From Sphingomonas sp. (GTDB lineage: Bacteria > Pseudomonadota > Alphaproteobacteria > Sphingomonadales > Sphingomonadaceae), in assembly GCA_013822915.1 (NCBI GenBank), contig PNLG01000246.1:1-28162 (forward strand): 28,162 nucleotides of DNA, written 5' to 3'. Under the pieces are notes generated by a model. It ran no database searches. It worked only from the letters and a program-made list of their open reading frames with translations, and had not been told where the DNA came from. Below, piece by piece: positions 15,987 to 23,950 of this stretch. Each line of letters opens with the position of its first letter. Position 1 is the stretch's first letter. A program made the translations under genes and the position numbers.

Positions 15987-16370
15987 TTGAGCACTGGTGG
16001 CAACGCATCCGATCCGGCGCCCGCACCGAACGCCGCAAAAGCCACCGCCCGGCACTTTGCGCTTTCCGGTCCGCGGTGCCCGATTGATCCGGCCACCAAC
16101 GCGGTGCGGCCCGATCTGGCTGATATTCGGCTCGCCGAATACGTATTCGCGCCGCATTATGCAGCGCCCATGGCTATGACCGTAACCGCTGTGGCGCCGC
16201 TGCGGTCAGGACCGGGAGGGGACGCACCGATGATTACTTCGTTGAGACCGGGGGACATGTTCGAGGCGCTTGAGATCAGCCGCGGCTATGTGTGGGGCAA
16301 GGCGTCGAGCCAGGGCCTTGTCGGCTATGTAGCACAGGCGTCGCTCACGCTTAATGGCGACGCGGGATAA
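15987..16370 (+). CDS. SH3-domain protein resembling the N-terminal part of NlpC/P60 peptidases
   Basis: About 127 residues if it begins at the TTG at 15987, which has GGGGG nine bases upstream. ATGs at 15888 and 15927 in the same frame lack a ribosome-binding site. The sequence FALSGPRCPIDPATNAVRPDLADIRLAEYVFAPHYAAP, from about residue 24, is the lead-in seen in sphingomonad C40 (NlpC/P60) peptidases. A bacterial SH3-like domain follows (TAVAPLRSGPGGDAPMITSLRPGD, GYVWGKA, GLVGYVAQ). The protein stops there: the Cys-His catalytic domain of the peptidases is absent. There is no signal peptide. Its stop overlaps the argC start (TAATG), so translation is probably coupled. It could be a truncated paralogue or a real binding module; the role is unknown. 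Confidence 0.65.
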   Translation: MSTGGNASDPAPAPNAAKATARHFALSGPRCPIDPATNAVRPDLADIRLAEYVFAPHYAAPMAMTVTAVAPLRSGPGGDAPMITSLRPGDMFEALEISRGYVWGKASSQGLVGYVAQASLTLNGDAG

Positions 16371-17296
16371 TGGTTAGGATCTTTATCGACGGCGCCAGCG
16401 GCACAACCGGGCTTGAGATCCGCGAGCGGCTGAGCGGGCGGTCCGACATTGCGCTACTCTCGCTCGACGAGGAGCACAGGCGCGATCCCGAAGCGCGGGC
16501 CGAAGCGCTGAACGCCGCCGATATTGTGATCCTGTGCCTGCCCGATGACGCCGCGCGCGAGGCAGTGGCGCTCATCACCAACCCGCACACCCGCGTCATT
16601 GATGCCTCCACCGCGCACCGCACCGCGCCCGATTGGGTCTATGGCCTGCCAGAATTGAGCGCCGCCCAAGCATCGGCAATTGCGGAGGCGCGGCTGGTGT
16701 CCAATCCCGGCTGCTACCCGACTGGGTTCCTCTTGCTGGTCGCGCCGCTGGTGCGCGCAGGCGTCATCCCCGCCGACTGGCCGATCAGCGTCAATGCCGC
16801 CTCGGGCTATTCGGGCGGCGGCAAGCCAATGATCGCCGAATTCACCACCGGCGGCGAGAGCACCGCGCTTCGCGGCTATGCGCTCGGCCTTGCGCACAAA
16901 CATGTGCCGGAGATGCAGCTTTATGCCGGGCTGTTGCATCCCCCGATTTTCGCACCCGCCGTGGCAGCGACCTATCGCGGGATGATTGTGGAAGTGCCCC
17001 TCCCCCTCCACGCGCTGCCGGGTCGCCCGACGCTGGCGACGATCCGCGAGATGCTGCGCGCCGCCCATGCCGATGCGCCGACCATCCGCTTTGGTAGCGA
17101 GGATGCGGCGCTAATCCGCGTGGAGGATGATGCGGGCACCGACCGGGTCACGCTGCACGTCTGCGGCAATGACGCAAGCGGCCAGGCGCGGCTGATCGCG
17201 ACACTCGACAATCTGGGCAAGGGAGCAGCGGGGGCGGCCGTGCAAAATCTGAACATCATGGCGGGGCTTGACCCGCGCGCCGGGCTGATCCTGTGA
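16370..17296 (+). CDS. argC: N-acetyl-gamma-glutamyl-phosphate reductase, type 2
   Basis: A 308-residue enzyme of the shorter ArgC family. It reduces N-acetyl-glutamyl phosphate to the semialdehyde with NADPH in arginine synthesis. The Rossmann glycine motif is IFIDGASGTTGLEI (4-17) and the catalytic Cys is at 115 in VSNPGCYPTGF. GYSGGGK and the His-rich HKHVPEMQ support the assignment. The family length separates it from the longer type 1 enzyme of about 345 residues. It overlaps the SH3 gene by one base and is followed 13 bases later by zwf, so it appears to lead the Entner-Doudoroff genes, with no other arginine gene nearby. Confidence 0.96.
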   Translation: MVRIFIDGASGTTGLEIRERLSGRSDIALLSLDEEHRRDPEARAEALNAADIVILCLPDDAAREAVALITNPHTRVIDASTAHRTAPDWVYGLPELSAAQASAIAEARLVSNPGCYPTGFLLLVAPLVRAGVIPADWPISVNAASGYSGGGKPMIAEFTTGGESTALRGYALGLAHKHVPEMQLYAGLLHPPIFAPAVAATYRGMIVEVPLPLHALPGRPTLATIREMLRAAHADAPTIRFGSEDAALIRVEDDAGTDRVTLHVCGNDASGQARLIATLDNLGKGAAGAAVQNLNIMAGLDPRAGLIL

Positions 17297-17309
17297 CGGG
17301 GTGTGGTGC

Positions 17310-18770
17310 ATGACGGAGGCGGCGACACGGCTGCTGCTGTTCGGGGCAACCGGCGATCTGGCGCAGCGGATGCTGTTGCCCTCGCTTTTTGGGCTGCACA
17401 GCGATGCTCTGTTGCCGCCGTCGCTGACCATCACCGGCACGGCGCGGTCCGCGCATGACGATGCCAGCTACCGAGCCTTTGCCGCACAAGCGCTCGACAC
17501 TTTCCTCCCCGAAGACCGCAAGGATCAGGCGGCAATCGAGACGTTTCTGGGCCGGATCGGCTATCAGGCGCTTGATGCCTCTACGCCCGACGGCTTTGGC
17601 GCGCTGGCAGACAAGGTCGGACGCAGCGACGATGGGTTGGCGATTTTCCTGTCAACCGCGCCGTCGCTGTTCCGCCCGACGATTGCCGGGTTGCAGGCGG
17701 CCGGACTTGCGGGTGATGCGGTGCGGATCGGGCTGGAAAAACCGCTCGGCAGCGATCTCGCCACAAGCTGCGAGATCAACGACGCGGTTGCCGAAGTTTT
17801 CCCGGAAGGGCGCACTTTCCGCATCGACCATTATCTCGGCAAAGAGACGGTGCAGAACATTCTCGCGCTCCGTTTTGGCAATACCCTGTTCGAACCGGTG
17901 TGGAGCGCGCGCGGGATCGACCATGTCCAGATCACCGTGTCGGAAACCGTCGGGCTGGAGGGGCGCGCGGGCTATTATGAGGGCTCGGGCGCGCTGCGCG
18001 ACATGGTACAGAACCACATCCTCCAATTGCTCGCCCTTGTCGCGATGGAGCCGCCCGCCCGCTTTGACGGCACCGCGATCCGCGATGAGAAGGTCAAGGT
18101 GCTGCGGTCGCTCCGCACGATCAGCGAGGATGAAGCCCCTCACCTCACCGTCACGGGGCAATATGGCGCGGGCGCGGTAGCGGGCACGGCGGTGCGCGGC
18201 TATGCAGATGAATTGGGCCAACCCTCTGCGACCGAAACCTTTGTCGCGATCAAGGCGCATGTCGATAACTGGCGGTGGCAGGGCGTGCCCTTTTACCTGC
18301 GCACCGGCAAAAGGCTGCCCGCGCGCCAGTCCGAAATCGTGGTGCAGTTCAAGCCCGTGCCGCATTCGATCTTTGCCGAACGCGGCGGCACGCTCCAGCC
18401 CAATGCGCTGGTCATCCGGCTGCAACCGCAGGAATATGTGCGCCTGCTCGTCATGGCGAAGGAGCCGGGGCTGGACCGCGAGGGGGTTCGACTGCGCGAA
18501 GTGCCGCTCGACCTGTCGCTCGACACTGAATTTGCAGGCACAAGGCGGCGCATCGCCTATGAACGGTTGCTGCTCGATCTGATCGACGGCGACCCGACTT
18601 TGTTCGTGCGCCGTGACGAGGTGGAGGCGCAGTGGCGCTGGATCGACCAGATCCGCCGCGGGTGGGAAGCCAATGGCATGAAGCCCAAACCCTATACCGC
18701 GGGCAGCTGGGGCCCCTCTGCGGCGATCGCGCTGACCGAGCGCGATGGGGTAAGCTGGCACGACGAGTAA
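17310..18770 (+). CDS. zwf: Glucose-6-phosphate 1-dehydrogenase
   Basis: A 486-residue enzyme that oxidises glucose-6-phosphate to 6-phosphogluconolactone, the entry to the Entner-Doudoroff and pentose phosphate routes. The coenzyme-binding motif is GATGDLAQRMLLPSL (12-26), the conserved EKPLGSDL lies at 143-150, and the active-site signature RIDHYLGKE is at 171-179 with the catalytic His. The start at 17310 follows a GGGG stretch by about eight bases and begins just before the Rossmann strand; an ATG at 17301 would add three residues. Pgl follows after 59 bases. Confidence 0.98.
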   Translation: MTEAATRLLLFGATGDLAQRMLLPSLFGLHSDALLPPSLTITGTARSAHDDASYRAFAAQALDTFLPEDRKDQAAIETFLGRIGYQALDASTPDGFGALADKVGRSDDGLAIFLSTAPSLFRPTIAGLQAAGLAGDAVRIGLEKPLGSDLATSCEINDAVAEVFPEGRTFRIDHYLGKETVQNILALRFGNTLFEPVWSARGIDHVQITVSETVGLEGRAGYYEGSGALRDMVQNHILQLLALVAMEPPARFDGTAIRDEKVKVLRSLRTISEDEAPHLTVTGQYGAGAVAGTAVRGYADELGQPSATETFVAIKAHVDNWRWQGVPFYLRTGKRLPARQSEIVVQFKPVPHSIFAERGGTLQPNALVIRLQPQEYVRLLVMAKEPGLDREGVRLREVPLDLSLDTEFAGTRRRIAYERLLLDLIDGDPTLFVRRDEVEAQWRWIDQIRRGWEANGMKPKPYTAGSWGPSAAIALTERDGVSWHDE

Positions 18771-18829
18771 GCCCCGACGACGGACGATCAACCGCGCCCA
18801 TATGCCGAGGCGCGCAACAGGACGAGAGC

Positions 18830-19534
18830 ATGACCGAGATCGAATGGTGGGATTATGACAGCGCCGACGAAATGGCAGAGGCCGTGGCGGGCGACGCTGG
18901 CTTCATCATCGAATCGGCGATTGATGCACGCGGCGCGGCCGTGATCGCGCTCCCCGGCGGCAAGACGCCGCTTGCGATTTACGACAAGCTCGCCGCCGCC
19001 AAGCTCGACTGGAAACGCGTGACGATCCTGCCCACCGATGACCGGCTGGTACCGATGGGCGATCCGATGTCCAACATCACCGCGATTGCAAAGGTGTTCC
19101 TGCCCAAGGGGGTGCGCGTGCTCCCCATCACCAGCGAGGCGGCCAGTGATTACAAGGCGGCAGGGCGCGCGGCGGACGCGCGGTTGCAGGATGTCCACTG
19201 GCCGCTCGACTTGTGCGTGCTGGGCGTGGGGGCCGATGGGCACACCGCCTCGATCTTTCCCGGCCCCGATTTCGATGAAGCGGTGAACGGCCCGAAGGAA
19301 CGGCGCGCGGTTGGCGTGATGCCCGGCGACCTGCCCGCCGAGGCGCCGGTTGCGCGCGTCACCCTGACCCGCCAGGCGATTGTCGCCAGCCGCGCGGTCA
19401 TGCTGGCCGTAACCGGTCAGGCGAAACGCGACGTGATCGAGCGCGCGATCAAGGACGGGCCAATGTCCCCCTATCCGATTGGCCGGGTGTTGGCCGATGT
19501 CGAGTTGCCGATCGACATTCACTGGAGCGCGTAA
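18830..19534 (+). CDS. pgl: 6-phosphogluconolactonase
   Basis: A 234-residue lactonase of the DevB/NagB-like family, hydrolysing 6-phosphogluconolactone to 6-phosphogluconate. LPGGKTP (41-47), TDDRLVP (about 69-75) and GVGADGHTASIFPG (132-145) are the phosphate-binding and catalytic segments, the last holding the active-site His. The ATG at 18830 is preceded by GACGAGAG and starts MTEIEWWDYDSADEMA, as in related sequences; an upstream in-frame ATG at 18632 lies inside zwf. The stop abuts the edd ATG with no spacer. Confidence 0.96.
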   Translation: MTEIEWWDYDSADEMAEAVAGDAGFIIESAIDARGAAVIALPGGKTPLAIYDKLAAAKLDWKRVTILPTDDRLVPMGDPMSNITAIAKVFLPKGVRVLPITSEAASDYKAAGRAADARLQDVHWPLDLCVLGVGADGHTASIFPGPDFDEAVNGPKERRAVGVMPGDLPAEAPVARVTLTRQAIVASRAVMLAVTGQAKRDVIERAIKDGPMSPYPIGRVLADVELPIDIHWSA

Positions 19535-21352
19535 ATGACTCTCAACGCCGAGATTGCTGCGGTTACCGACCGGATCATCGAACGGTCAAAACCGGGTCGC
19601 GCCGCCTATCTCGCGCTGATCGACCGTGAGCGTGACGGGGGGGCGCGGCGCCCGATGCTTGGCTGCGCCAATCTCGCGCATGGCTATGCCGGGACGGAGG
19701 AGGACCGTGATACGATGAGGGCGGGCCGTGCGATGAACATCGGCATCGTCACCGCTTACAACGATATGCTCAGCGCCCATGCGACCTATTACCGATACCC
19801 TGAACAGATGAAGATCTGGGCCCGCGAAGTCGGCGCCACCGCGCAAGTGGCCGGCGGCGTGCCCGCAATGTGCGACGGCGTGACGCAGGGTTTTGAGGGC
19901 ATGGAGCTATCGCTGTTCAGCCGCGACACAATCGCGCTGTCGACCGCGATTGCGCTGAGCCATGGCATGTTCGAGGGGGCCGCCCTGCTCGGCATTTGCG
20001 ACAAGATCGTGCCGGGGCTGTTAATGGGCGCTTTGCGCTTTGGGCATTTGCCGATGATCCTGATCCCCGGCGGACCAATGCGGTCGGGCATATCAAATAA
20101 GGAGAAGGCCCGTACCCGCGAGCTCTATGCCGAGGGCAAGGCGACCCGCGACGAATTGCTCGATTCCGAAATCGCGGCTTATCATTCAAAGGGCACCTGC
20201 ACCTTTTACGGTACCGCCAATTCCAATCAGATGATGATGGAGATGATGGGGCTGCACATCCCCGGCGCCGCCTTCATCAACCCCGGCACCAAGCTACGGC
20301 AGGAACTGACCCGCGCCGCGGTCCACCGCATCGCGCAGATCGGCTGGGACGGCGATGATTACCGGCCAATCGGCCGCTGCGTCGATGAACGCGCGATCGT
20401 CAACGCAGCGATTGGCCTGCTCGCGACAGGCGGCTCGACTAATCACCTCATCCACCTGCCCGCGATCGCGGCGTGCGCGGGCATCACCATCGACTGGGAC
20501 GATTTCGACCGGCTGTCACGCGTGGTCCCGCTCGTCGCGCGCGTTTATCCCAATGGATCGGCCGATGTGAACCAGTTTGAGGACGCCGGCGGGCTTGGCT
20601 ATGTCATCCGCGAACTGCTGAGTGAGGGGCTGCTCCACCGCGATCTGATGACGGTCGCGGGCGAAGACATGTCGGCCTATGGGGTACGCGCGACGCTGGC
20701 GGATGATGCGATTGCGTGGCGCGATCCGGGTGCAAGCGGCGACGACACTATTTTGAAGCCTGCTGCGGCACCCTTTGCCACTGAGGGAGGGTTTCGGATC
20801 CTTTCCGGCAATCTTGGCCGGGCGTGCGTCAAGGTATCCGCAGTCGAGCGTGACCGCTGGACCATCGAAGCTCCTGCCCGCGTTTTCGACGATCAGGCCG
20901 CGGTGCAAGCCGCGTTCAAGGCAGGTGAACTCGACCGTGACGTCATCGTCGTCGTCCGGTTTCAGGGGCCACGCGCAAACGGGATGCCCGAATTGCACAA
21001 GCTCACGCCACCGCTGGGCGTGCTCCAGAACCGGGGGTTCCGGGTCGCGCTCGTCACCGATGGCCGCATGTCGGGGGCATCGGGCAAAGTCCCCTGCGCG
21101 ATCCACGCCAGCCCCGAAGCGCTGGGCGGAGGCCCGCTTGCCCGCGTGCGCGACGGCGATGTTATCCGCATGTGTGCGGTGACGGGCGCGCTTGAAGCAA
21201 TGGTCGACGCCGCCGAATGGGCCGCGCGCGAGACCGTGCAGGCGCCGCCCGCTGCAATCGGCACCGGACGCGAGCTGTTTTCGCTATTCCGCCAAAGCGC
21301 GAACAATGCGGAACAGGGTGGTTCTGCCCTGCTGGCGGCGATGGGCGCATGA
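19535..21352 (+). CDS. edd: Phosphogluconate dehydratase
   Basis: A 605-residue IlvD/Edd-family dehydratase that converts 6-phosphogluconate to 2-keto-3-deoxy-6-phosphogluconate using a [4Fe-4S] cluster. The cluster-related cysteines are seen in VPAMCDGVTQG (about 111), GICDKIVPG and GTCTFYGTANSNQ. The C-terminal domain carries VALVTDGRMSGASGKVPCAIHASPEA, the family signature with the serine thought to act as catalytic base. Length agrees with the family. It starts directly after the pgl stop and overlaps glk by four bases. Confidence 0.98.
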   Translation: MTLNAEIAAVTDRIIERSKPGRAAYLALIDRERDGGARRPMLGCANLAHGYAGTEEDRDTMRAGRAMNIGIVTAYNDMLSAHATYYRYPEQMKIWAREVGATAQVAGGVPAMCDGVTQGFEGMELSLFSRDTIALSTAIALSHGMFEGAALLGICDKIVPGLLMGALRFGHLPMILIPGGPMRSGISNKEKARTRELYAEGKATRDELLDSEIAAYHSKGTCTFYGTANSNQMMMEMMGLHIPGAAFINPGTKLRQELTRAAVHRIAQIGWDGDDYRPIGRCVDERAIVNAAIGLLATGGSTNHLIHLPAIAACAGITIDWDDFDRLSRVVPLVARVYPNGSADVNQFEDAGGLGYVIRELLSEGLLHRDLMTVAGEDMSAYGVRATLADDAIAWRDPGASGDDTILKPAAAPFATEGGFRILSGNLGRACVKVSAVERDRWTIEAPARVFDDQAAVQAAFKAGELDRDVIVVVRFQGPRANGMPELHKLTPPLGVLQNRGFRVALVTDGRMSGASGKVPCAIHASPEALGGGPLARVRDGDVIRMCAVTGALEAMVDAAEWAARETVQAPPAAIGTGRELFSLFRQSANNAEQGGSALLAAMGA

Positions 21353-22317
21353 GGCGGCTCGTCGCGGTCGATATCGGCGGCACCCACGCCCGCTTTGCGC
21401 TTGCCGAAGTGGCGGGGGGGCGCGTGGTTTCGCTCGCCGATCCGGTGACGCTGAAGACCGCCGAACATGCCAGCCTGCAAACCGCGTGGGAAGCGTTTGG
21501 CGCGCAGGTCGGCCCGCTTCCCCGTGCGGCGGCAATTGCGGTTGCCTCCCCCGTGGGGGGCGAACTGATCAAGCTGACCAACAACCCCTGGGTCATCCGC
21601 CCCGCGCTGGTGAAGGAGCGGCTGAGCGTCGATGACTATGTCCTGATCAACGATTTCGGTGCGGTCGGCCATGCCGTAGCGCAAGTCGATGAGGCGATGT
21701 TCGCGCCGATTACCGGCCCTGATGTGCCGCTGCCCACGCGCGGGGTCATCACCGTGTGCGGCCCCGGCACCGGGCTTGGCGTGGCACAGGTGTTGCGGAC
21801 CGCTGCGGGCTATCATGTGCTGGAGACGGAGGGCGGCCACACTGATTTCGCCCCGCTCGACAGTATTGAGGATGCGCTGCTGCGCCGGTTGCGGACCGAT
21901 CATGGCCGGGTGTCGGCTGAGCGCGTCGTCGCTGGCCCCGGCATTGTCGGCATTCACCGCACGCTTGCCGAAATCGAAAAGCGCGACGATCCGCAGCTGG
22001 ACGACACGGCAATCTGGACCCGCGCGCTGGAGGGGAGCGACAGCCTGGCGCTGGCAGCACTCGACCGTTTTTGCCTCAGCCTGGGCGCGGTGGCGGGCGA
22101 TCTCGCGCTCGCGCACGGGGCAAAGGGCGTAGTGATTGCGGGCGGGCTGGGCCTGCGGCTGAAGGATCACCTCGCCCGATCGGGCTTTGGCGAGCGCTTT
22201 GCCGCCAAGGGCCGGTTTCGCAGCATGATGGAACAGGTGCCCGTCAAGCTCATCACTCATCCCCAACCCGGCCTGTTCGGTGCCGCCGCCGCCTTTGCTC
22301 AGGAATTTGCCCAATGA
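21349..22317 (+). CDS. glk: Glucokinase
   Basis: A 322-residue glucokinase of the E. coli Glk family. The first phosphate-binding loop is VDIGGTHARFALAE (7-20), the catalytic Asp is at 102 in LINDFGAVGHAV, the second phosphate loop is CGPGTGLGVAQV (137-148), and the glucose-binding Glu/His segment is ETEGGHTDFAP (159-169). It phosphorylates glucose with ATP to supply the substrate of Zwf. The ATG overlaps the edd stop (ATGA), and an upstream in-frame ATG lies well inside edd. The eda start overlaps its own stop in the same way. Confidence 0.97.
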   Translation: MRRLVAVDIGGTHARFALAEVAGGRVVSLADPVTLKTAEHASLQTAWEAFGAQVGPLPRAAAIAVASPVGGELIKLTNNPWVIRPALVKERLSVDDYVLINDFGAVGHAVAQVDEAMFAPITGPDVPLPTRGVITVCGPGTGLGVAQVLRTAAGYHVLETEGGHTDFAPLDSIEDALLRRLRTDHGRVSAERVVAGPGIVGIHRTLAEIEKRDDPQLDDTAIWTRALEGSDSLALAALDRFCLSLGAVAGDLALAHGAKGVVIAGGLGLRLKDHLARSGFGERFAAKGRFRSMMEQVPVKLITHPQPGLFGAAAAFAQEFAQ

Positions 22318-22925
22318 CCGATGTTGCCGAAATCATGACGACCAGCCCGGTGATCCCGGTGCTGGTGATCGACGATGCCGCGACCGCCCGCCCGCTGGCG
22401 GAAGCGTTGGTAGCAGGGGGCTTGCGCGTGCTCGAAGTGACGCTGCGCACGCCCGCCGCGCTCGACGCGATCCGCGCGATGAAGGGCGTGCCGGGGGCGA
22501 TTGTGGGTGCGGGCACCGTCACGACCGCGGGTCATTTTGCCGCCGCGCATGATGCGGGCGCGGCGTTCATTGTATCGCCGGGGCTGACCGAGCGGCTGGC
22601 CGCCCCCGTCATCGACAGCGGCATCCCTTTCCTCCCCGGCGTGGCGACGGCGGGCGACATCATGCGCGGGCTGGACCTGGGCCTGACTCATTTCAAATTC
22701 TTCCCTGCGGAGCCGAGCGGCGGGCTGAAAGCGCTAAAGGCGCTCGCTGCCCCGTTTTATCAGTGCCGCTTCTGCCCGACCGGTGGGATCACCGCAGCGA
22801 CCGCGCCCGACTGGCTGGGCTTTGAGCCAGTGTTATGCATTGGGGGGAGCTGGGTAACGCCGAAGGGCGCGACCATGGCCGAAGTGGAGGAACTGGCGCG
22901 AGCGGCAAGCACCCTGCGCCCCTAA
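22314..22925 (+). CDS. eda: 2-keto-3-deoxy-6-phosphogluconate (KDPG) aldolase
   Basis: A 203-residue class I aldolase that cleaves KDPG to pyruvate and glyceraldehyde-3-phosphate. The catalytic Glu is at 41 in RVLEVTLRT, and the Schiff-base Lys is at 128 in THFKFFPAE. GAIVGAGTVT (61-70) and FCPTGGIT (153-160) are conserved phosphate-site segments. It is the last gene of the operon and overlaps glk by four bases. It converges on mltG with ten bases between the stops and no evident terminator hairpin. Confidence 0.98.
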   Translation: MTDVAEIMTTSPVIPVLVIDDAATARPLAEALVAGGLRVLEVTLRTPAALDAIRAMKGVPGAIVGAGTVTTAGHFAAAHDAGAAFIVSPGLTERLAAPVIDSGIPFLPGVATAGDIMRGLDLGLTHFKFFPAEPSGGLKALKALAAPFYQCRFCPTGGITAATAPDWLGFEPVLCIGGSWVTPKGATMAEVEELARAASTLRP

Positions 22926-22947
22926 ATCCCCCGCCCTAAATCCCACG
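22920..22947. repeat. 14-base tandem duplication across two convergent stop codons
   Basis: CCCTAAATCCCCCG (22920-22933) is followed directly by CCCTAAATCCCACG (22934-22947), 13 of 14 bases identical. The first copy holds the eda TAA (22923-22925). The second holds the mltG TAG, read on the minus strand (22936-22938). Confidence 0.7.
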
Positions 22948-23928
22948 TTCCGCGCGAAGCGCGCGCCATTTGCGCACATTGGCGTTATGCTGCTCAAGCG
23001 TATCGGCAAAGGCGTGCCCGCCACTGCCATCCGCCACGAAATACAGCGCACGGCTGTCGGCCGGGTCGAGCACCGCGTCGATACTGGCGCGCCCCGGATT
23101 ACAGATCGGACCGGCCGGAAGCCCGGTCATCGCATAGGTATTATAGGCATTTTTTGCGCGAAGTTCCGACAACAGGATGCGGCGGCCAAGCGGCTTGCCG
23201 CGCGTGATCGGGTAAATCGTCGTCGGGTCGGCCTGGAGCATGATGCCCTGTTTCAACCGGTTGGAATAGACCGCCGCGACCAGCCGCCGCTCGCTCGGTT
23301 TGCCGGTCTCTTTCTCGACGATCGACGCAAGGATCAGCGCTTCCTCAGGCGTTTTTACCGCAATACCGGGTTTGCGCTGCGCCCAGGCGGCGGCGAGGTA
23401 ATTGGTCATTGCGTCCCGCATCCGCCCGACGATGGCGGCGCGATCATCGCCGCGCTCAAAGCTGTAGCTGTCGGGGAGCAGCGATCCCTCCGCCGGGACT
23501 GCGATAGTGCCGGTCAACTCCGCCATCCCATCGAGCCGTTCCTTCACCAGCACGGCCGGCCACCCCTCTGGCACGGTGATGAACCGTTGCAGCGTGCGCC
23601 CGCCCTGGAGCAGCTTCAGTATGTCGGCGGCGCTGGCGCGCGCGGGGATGCGGAATTCGCCCACTTTAATCGGCGCACTGCTGCCCAGGACGCGCGCATA
23701 GAGTTTGAAGCGATCGGCTGAATAAATCGCGCCAGCCTTCTCAAGCTGCGTCGCCGTCTGCGCAAGCGAGGCGCCGTCACGCACGTCAAACCGGATCGCC
23801 GCCGCCAACGGCCCGCGCCCACGCCATTCCTGCGCAACCAGCCCGGCGCCCGCGCCCACCGCCAGCAGGACAAGCAGCGCGATCCGCCAAAACCAGCGCC
23901 CCGATTTACGTGCCCGCCGCGCCGCCAC
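22936..23928 (-). CDS. mltG: Endolytic transglycosylase MltG
   Basis: A 330-residue YceG/MltG protein that cuts nascent glycan strands at the inner membrane and so limits their length. A basic N-terminus and one membrane anchor lie at about 13-33. A LysM-like region follows (about 48-115, ADRFKLYARVLGSS, PIKVGEFRIPA). The catalytic domain contains GSLLPDSYSF (about 148-157), the active-site Glu at about 205 in LASIVEKETGK, and YSNRLKQGIMLQADPTTIYP (221-240). It follows fabF with 22 bases between them. The fabF-mltG order is common in proteobacteria. Confidence 0.96.
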   Translation of the reverse strand: MAARRARKSGRWFWRIALLVLLAVGAGAGLVAQEWRGRGPLAAAIRFDVRDGASLAQTATQLEKAGAIYSADRFKLYARVLGSSAPIKVGEFRIPARASAADILKLLQGGRTLQRFITVPEGWPAVLVKERLDGMAELTGTIAVPAEGSLLPDSYSFERGDDRAAIVGRMRDAMTNYLAAAWAQRKPGIAVKTPEEALILASIVEKETGKPSERRLVAAVYSNRLKQGIMLQADPTTIYPITRGKPLGRRILLSELRAKNAYNTYAMTGLPAGPICNPGRASIDAVLDPADSRALYFVADGSGGHAFADTLEQHNANVRKWRALRAERGI

Positions 23929-23950
23929 TGCCCCCGACCCGCCCCTTTAC

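Noticed and set aside
15833..16099. Minus-strand frame opposite the SH3 gene, with the protein-like segment GPVGPWIMALQAAIAERCPN
   Set aside because: It overlaps the SH3 gene on the other strand, whose sequence matches a known family; no ribosome-binding site or known homology supports it.
17652..18791. 379-codon minus-strand open frame
   Set aside because: Antisense to zwf with no domain or ribosome-binding site.
20962..22314. 450-codon minus-strand open frame
   Set aside because: Antisense to edd and glk, both unmistakable genes. It is long only because high-GC third positions remove stop codons.
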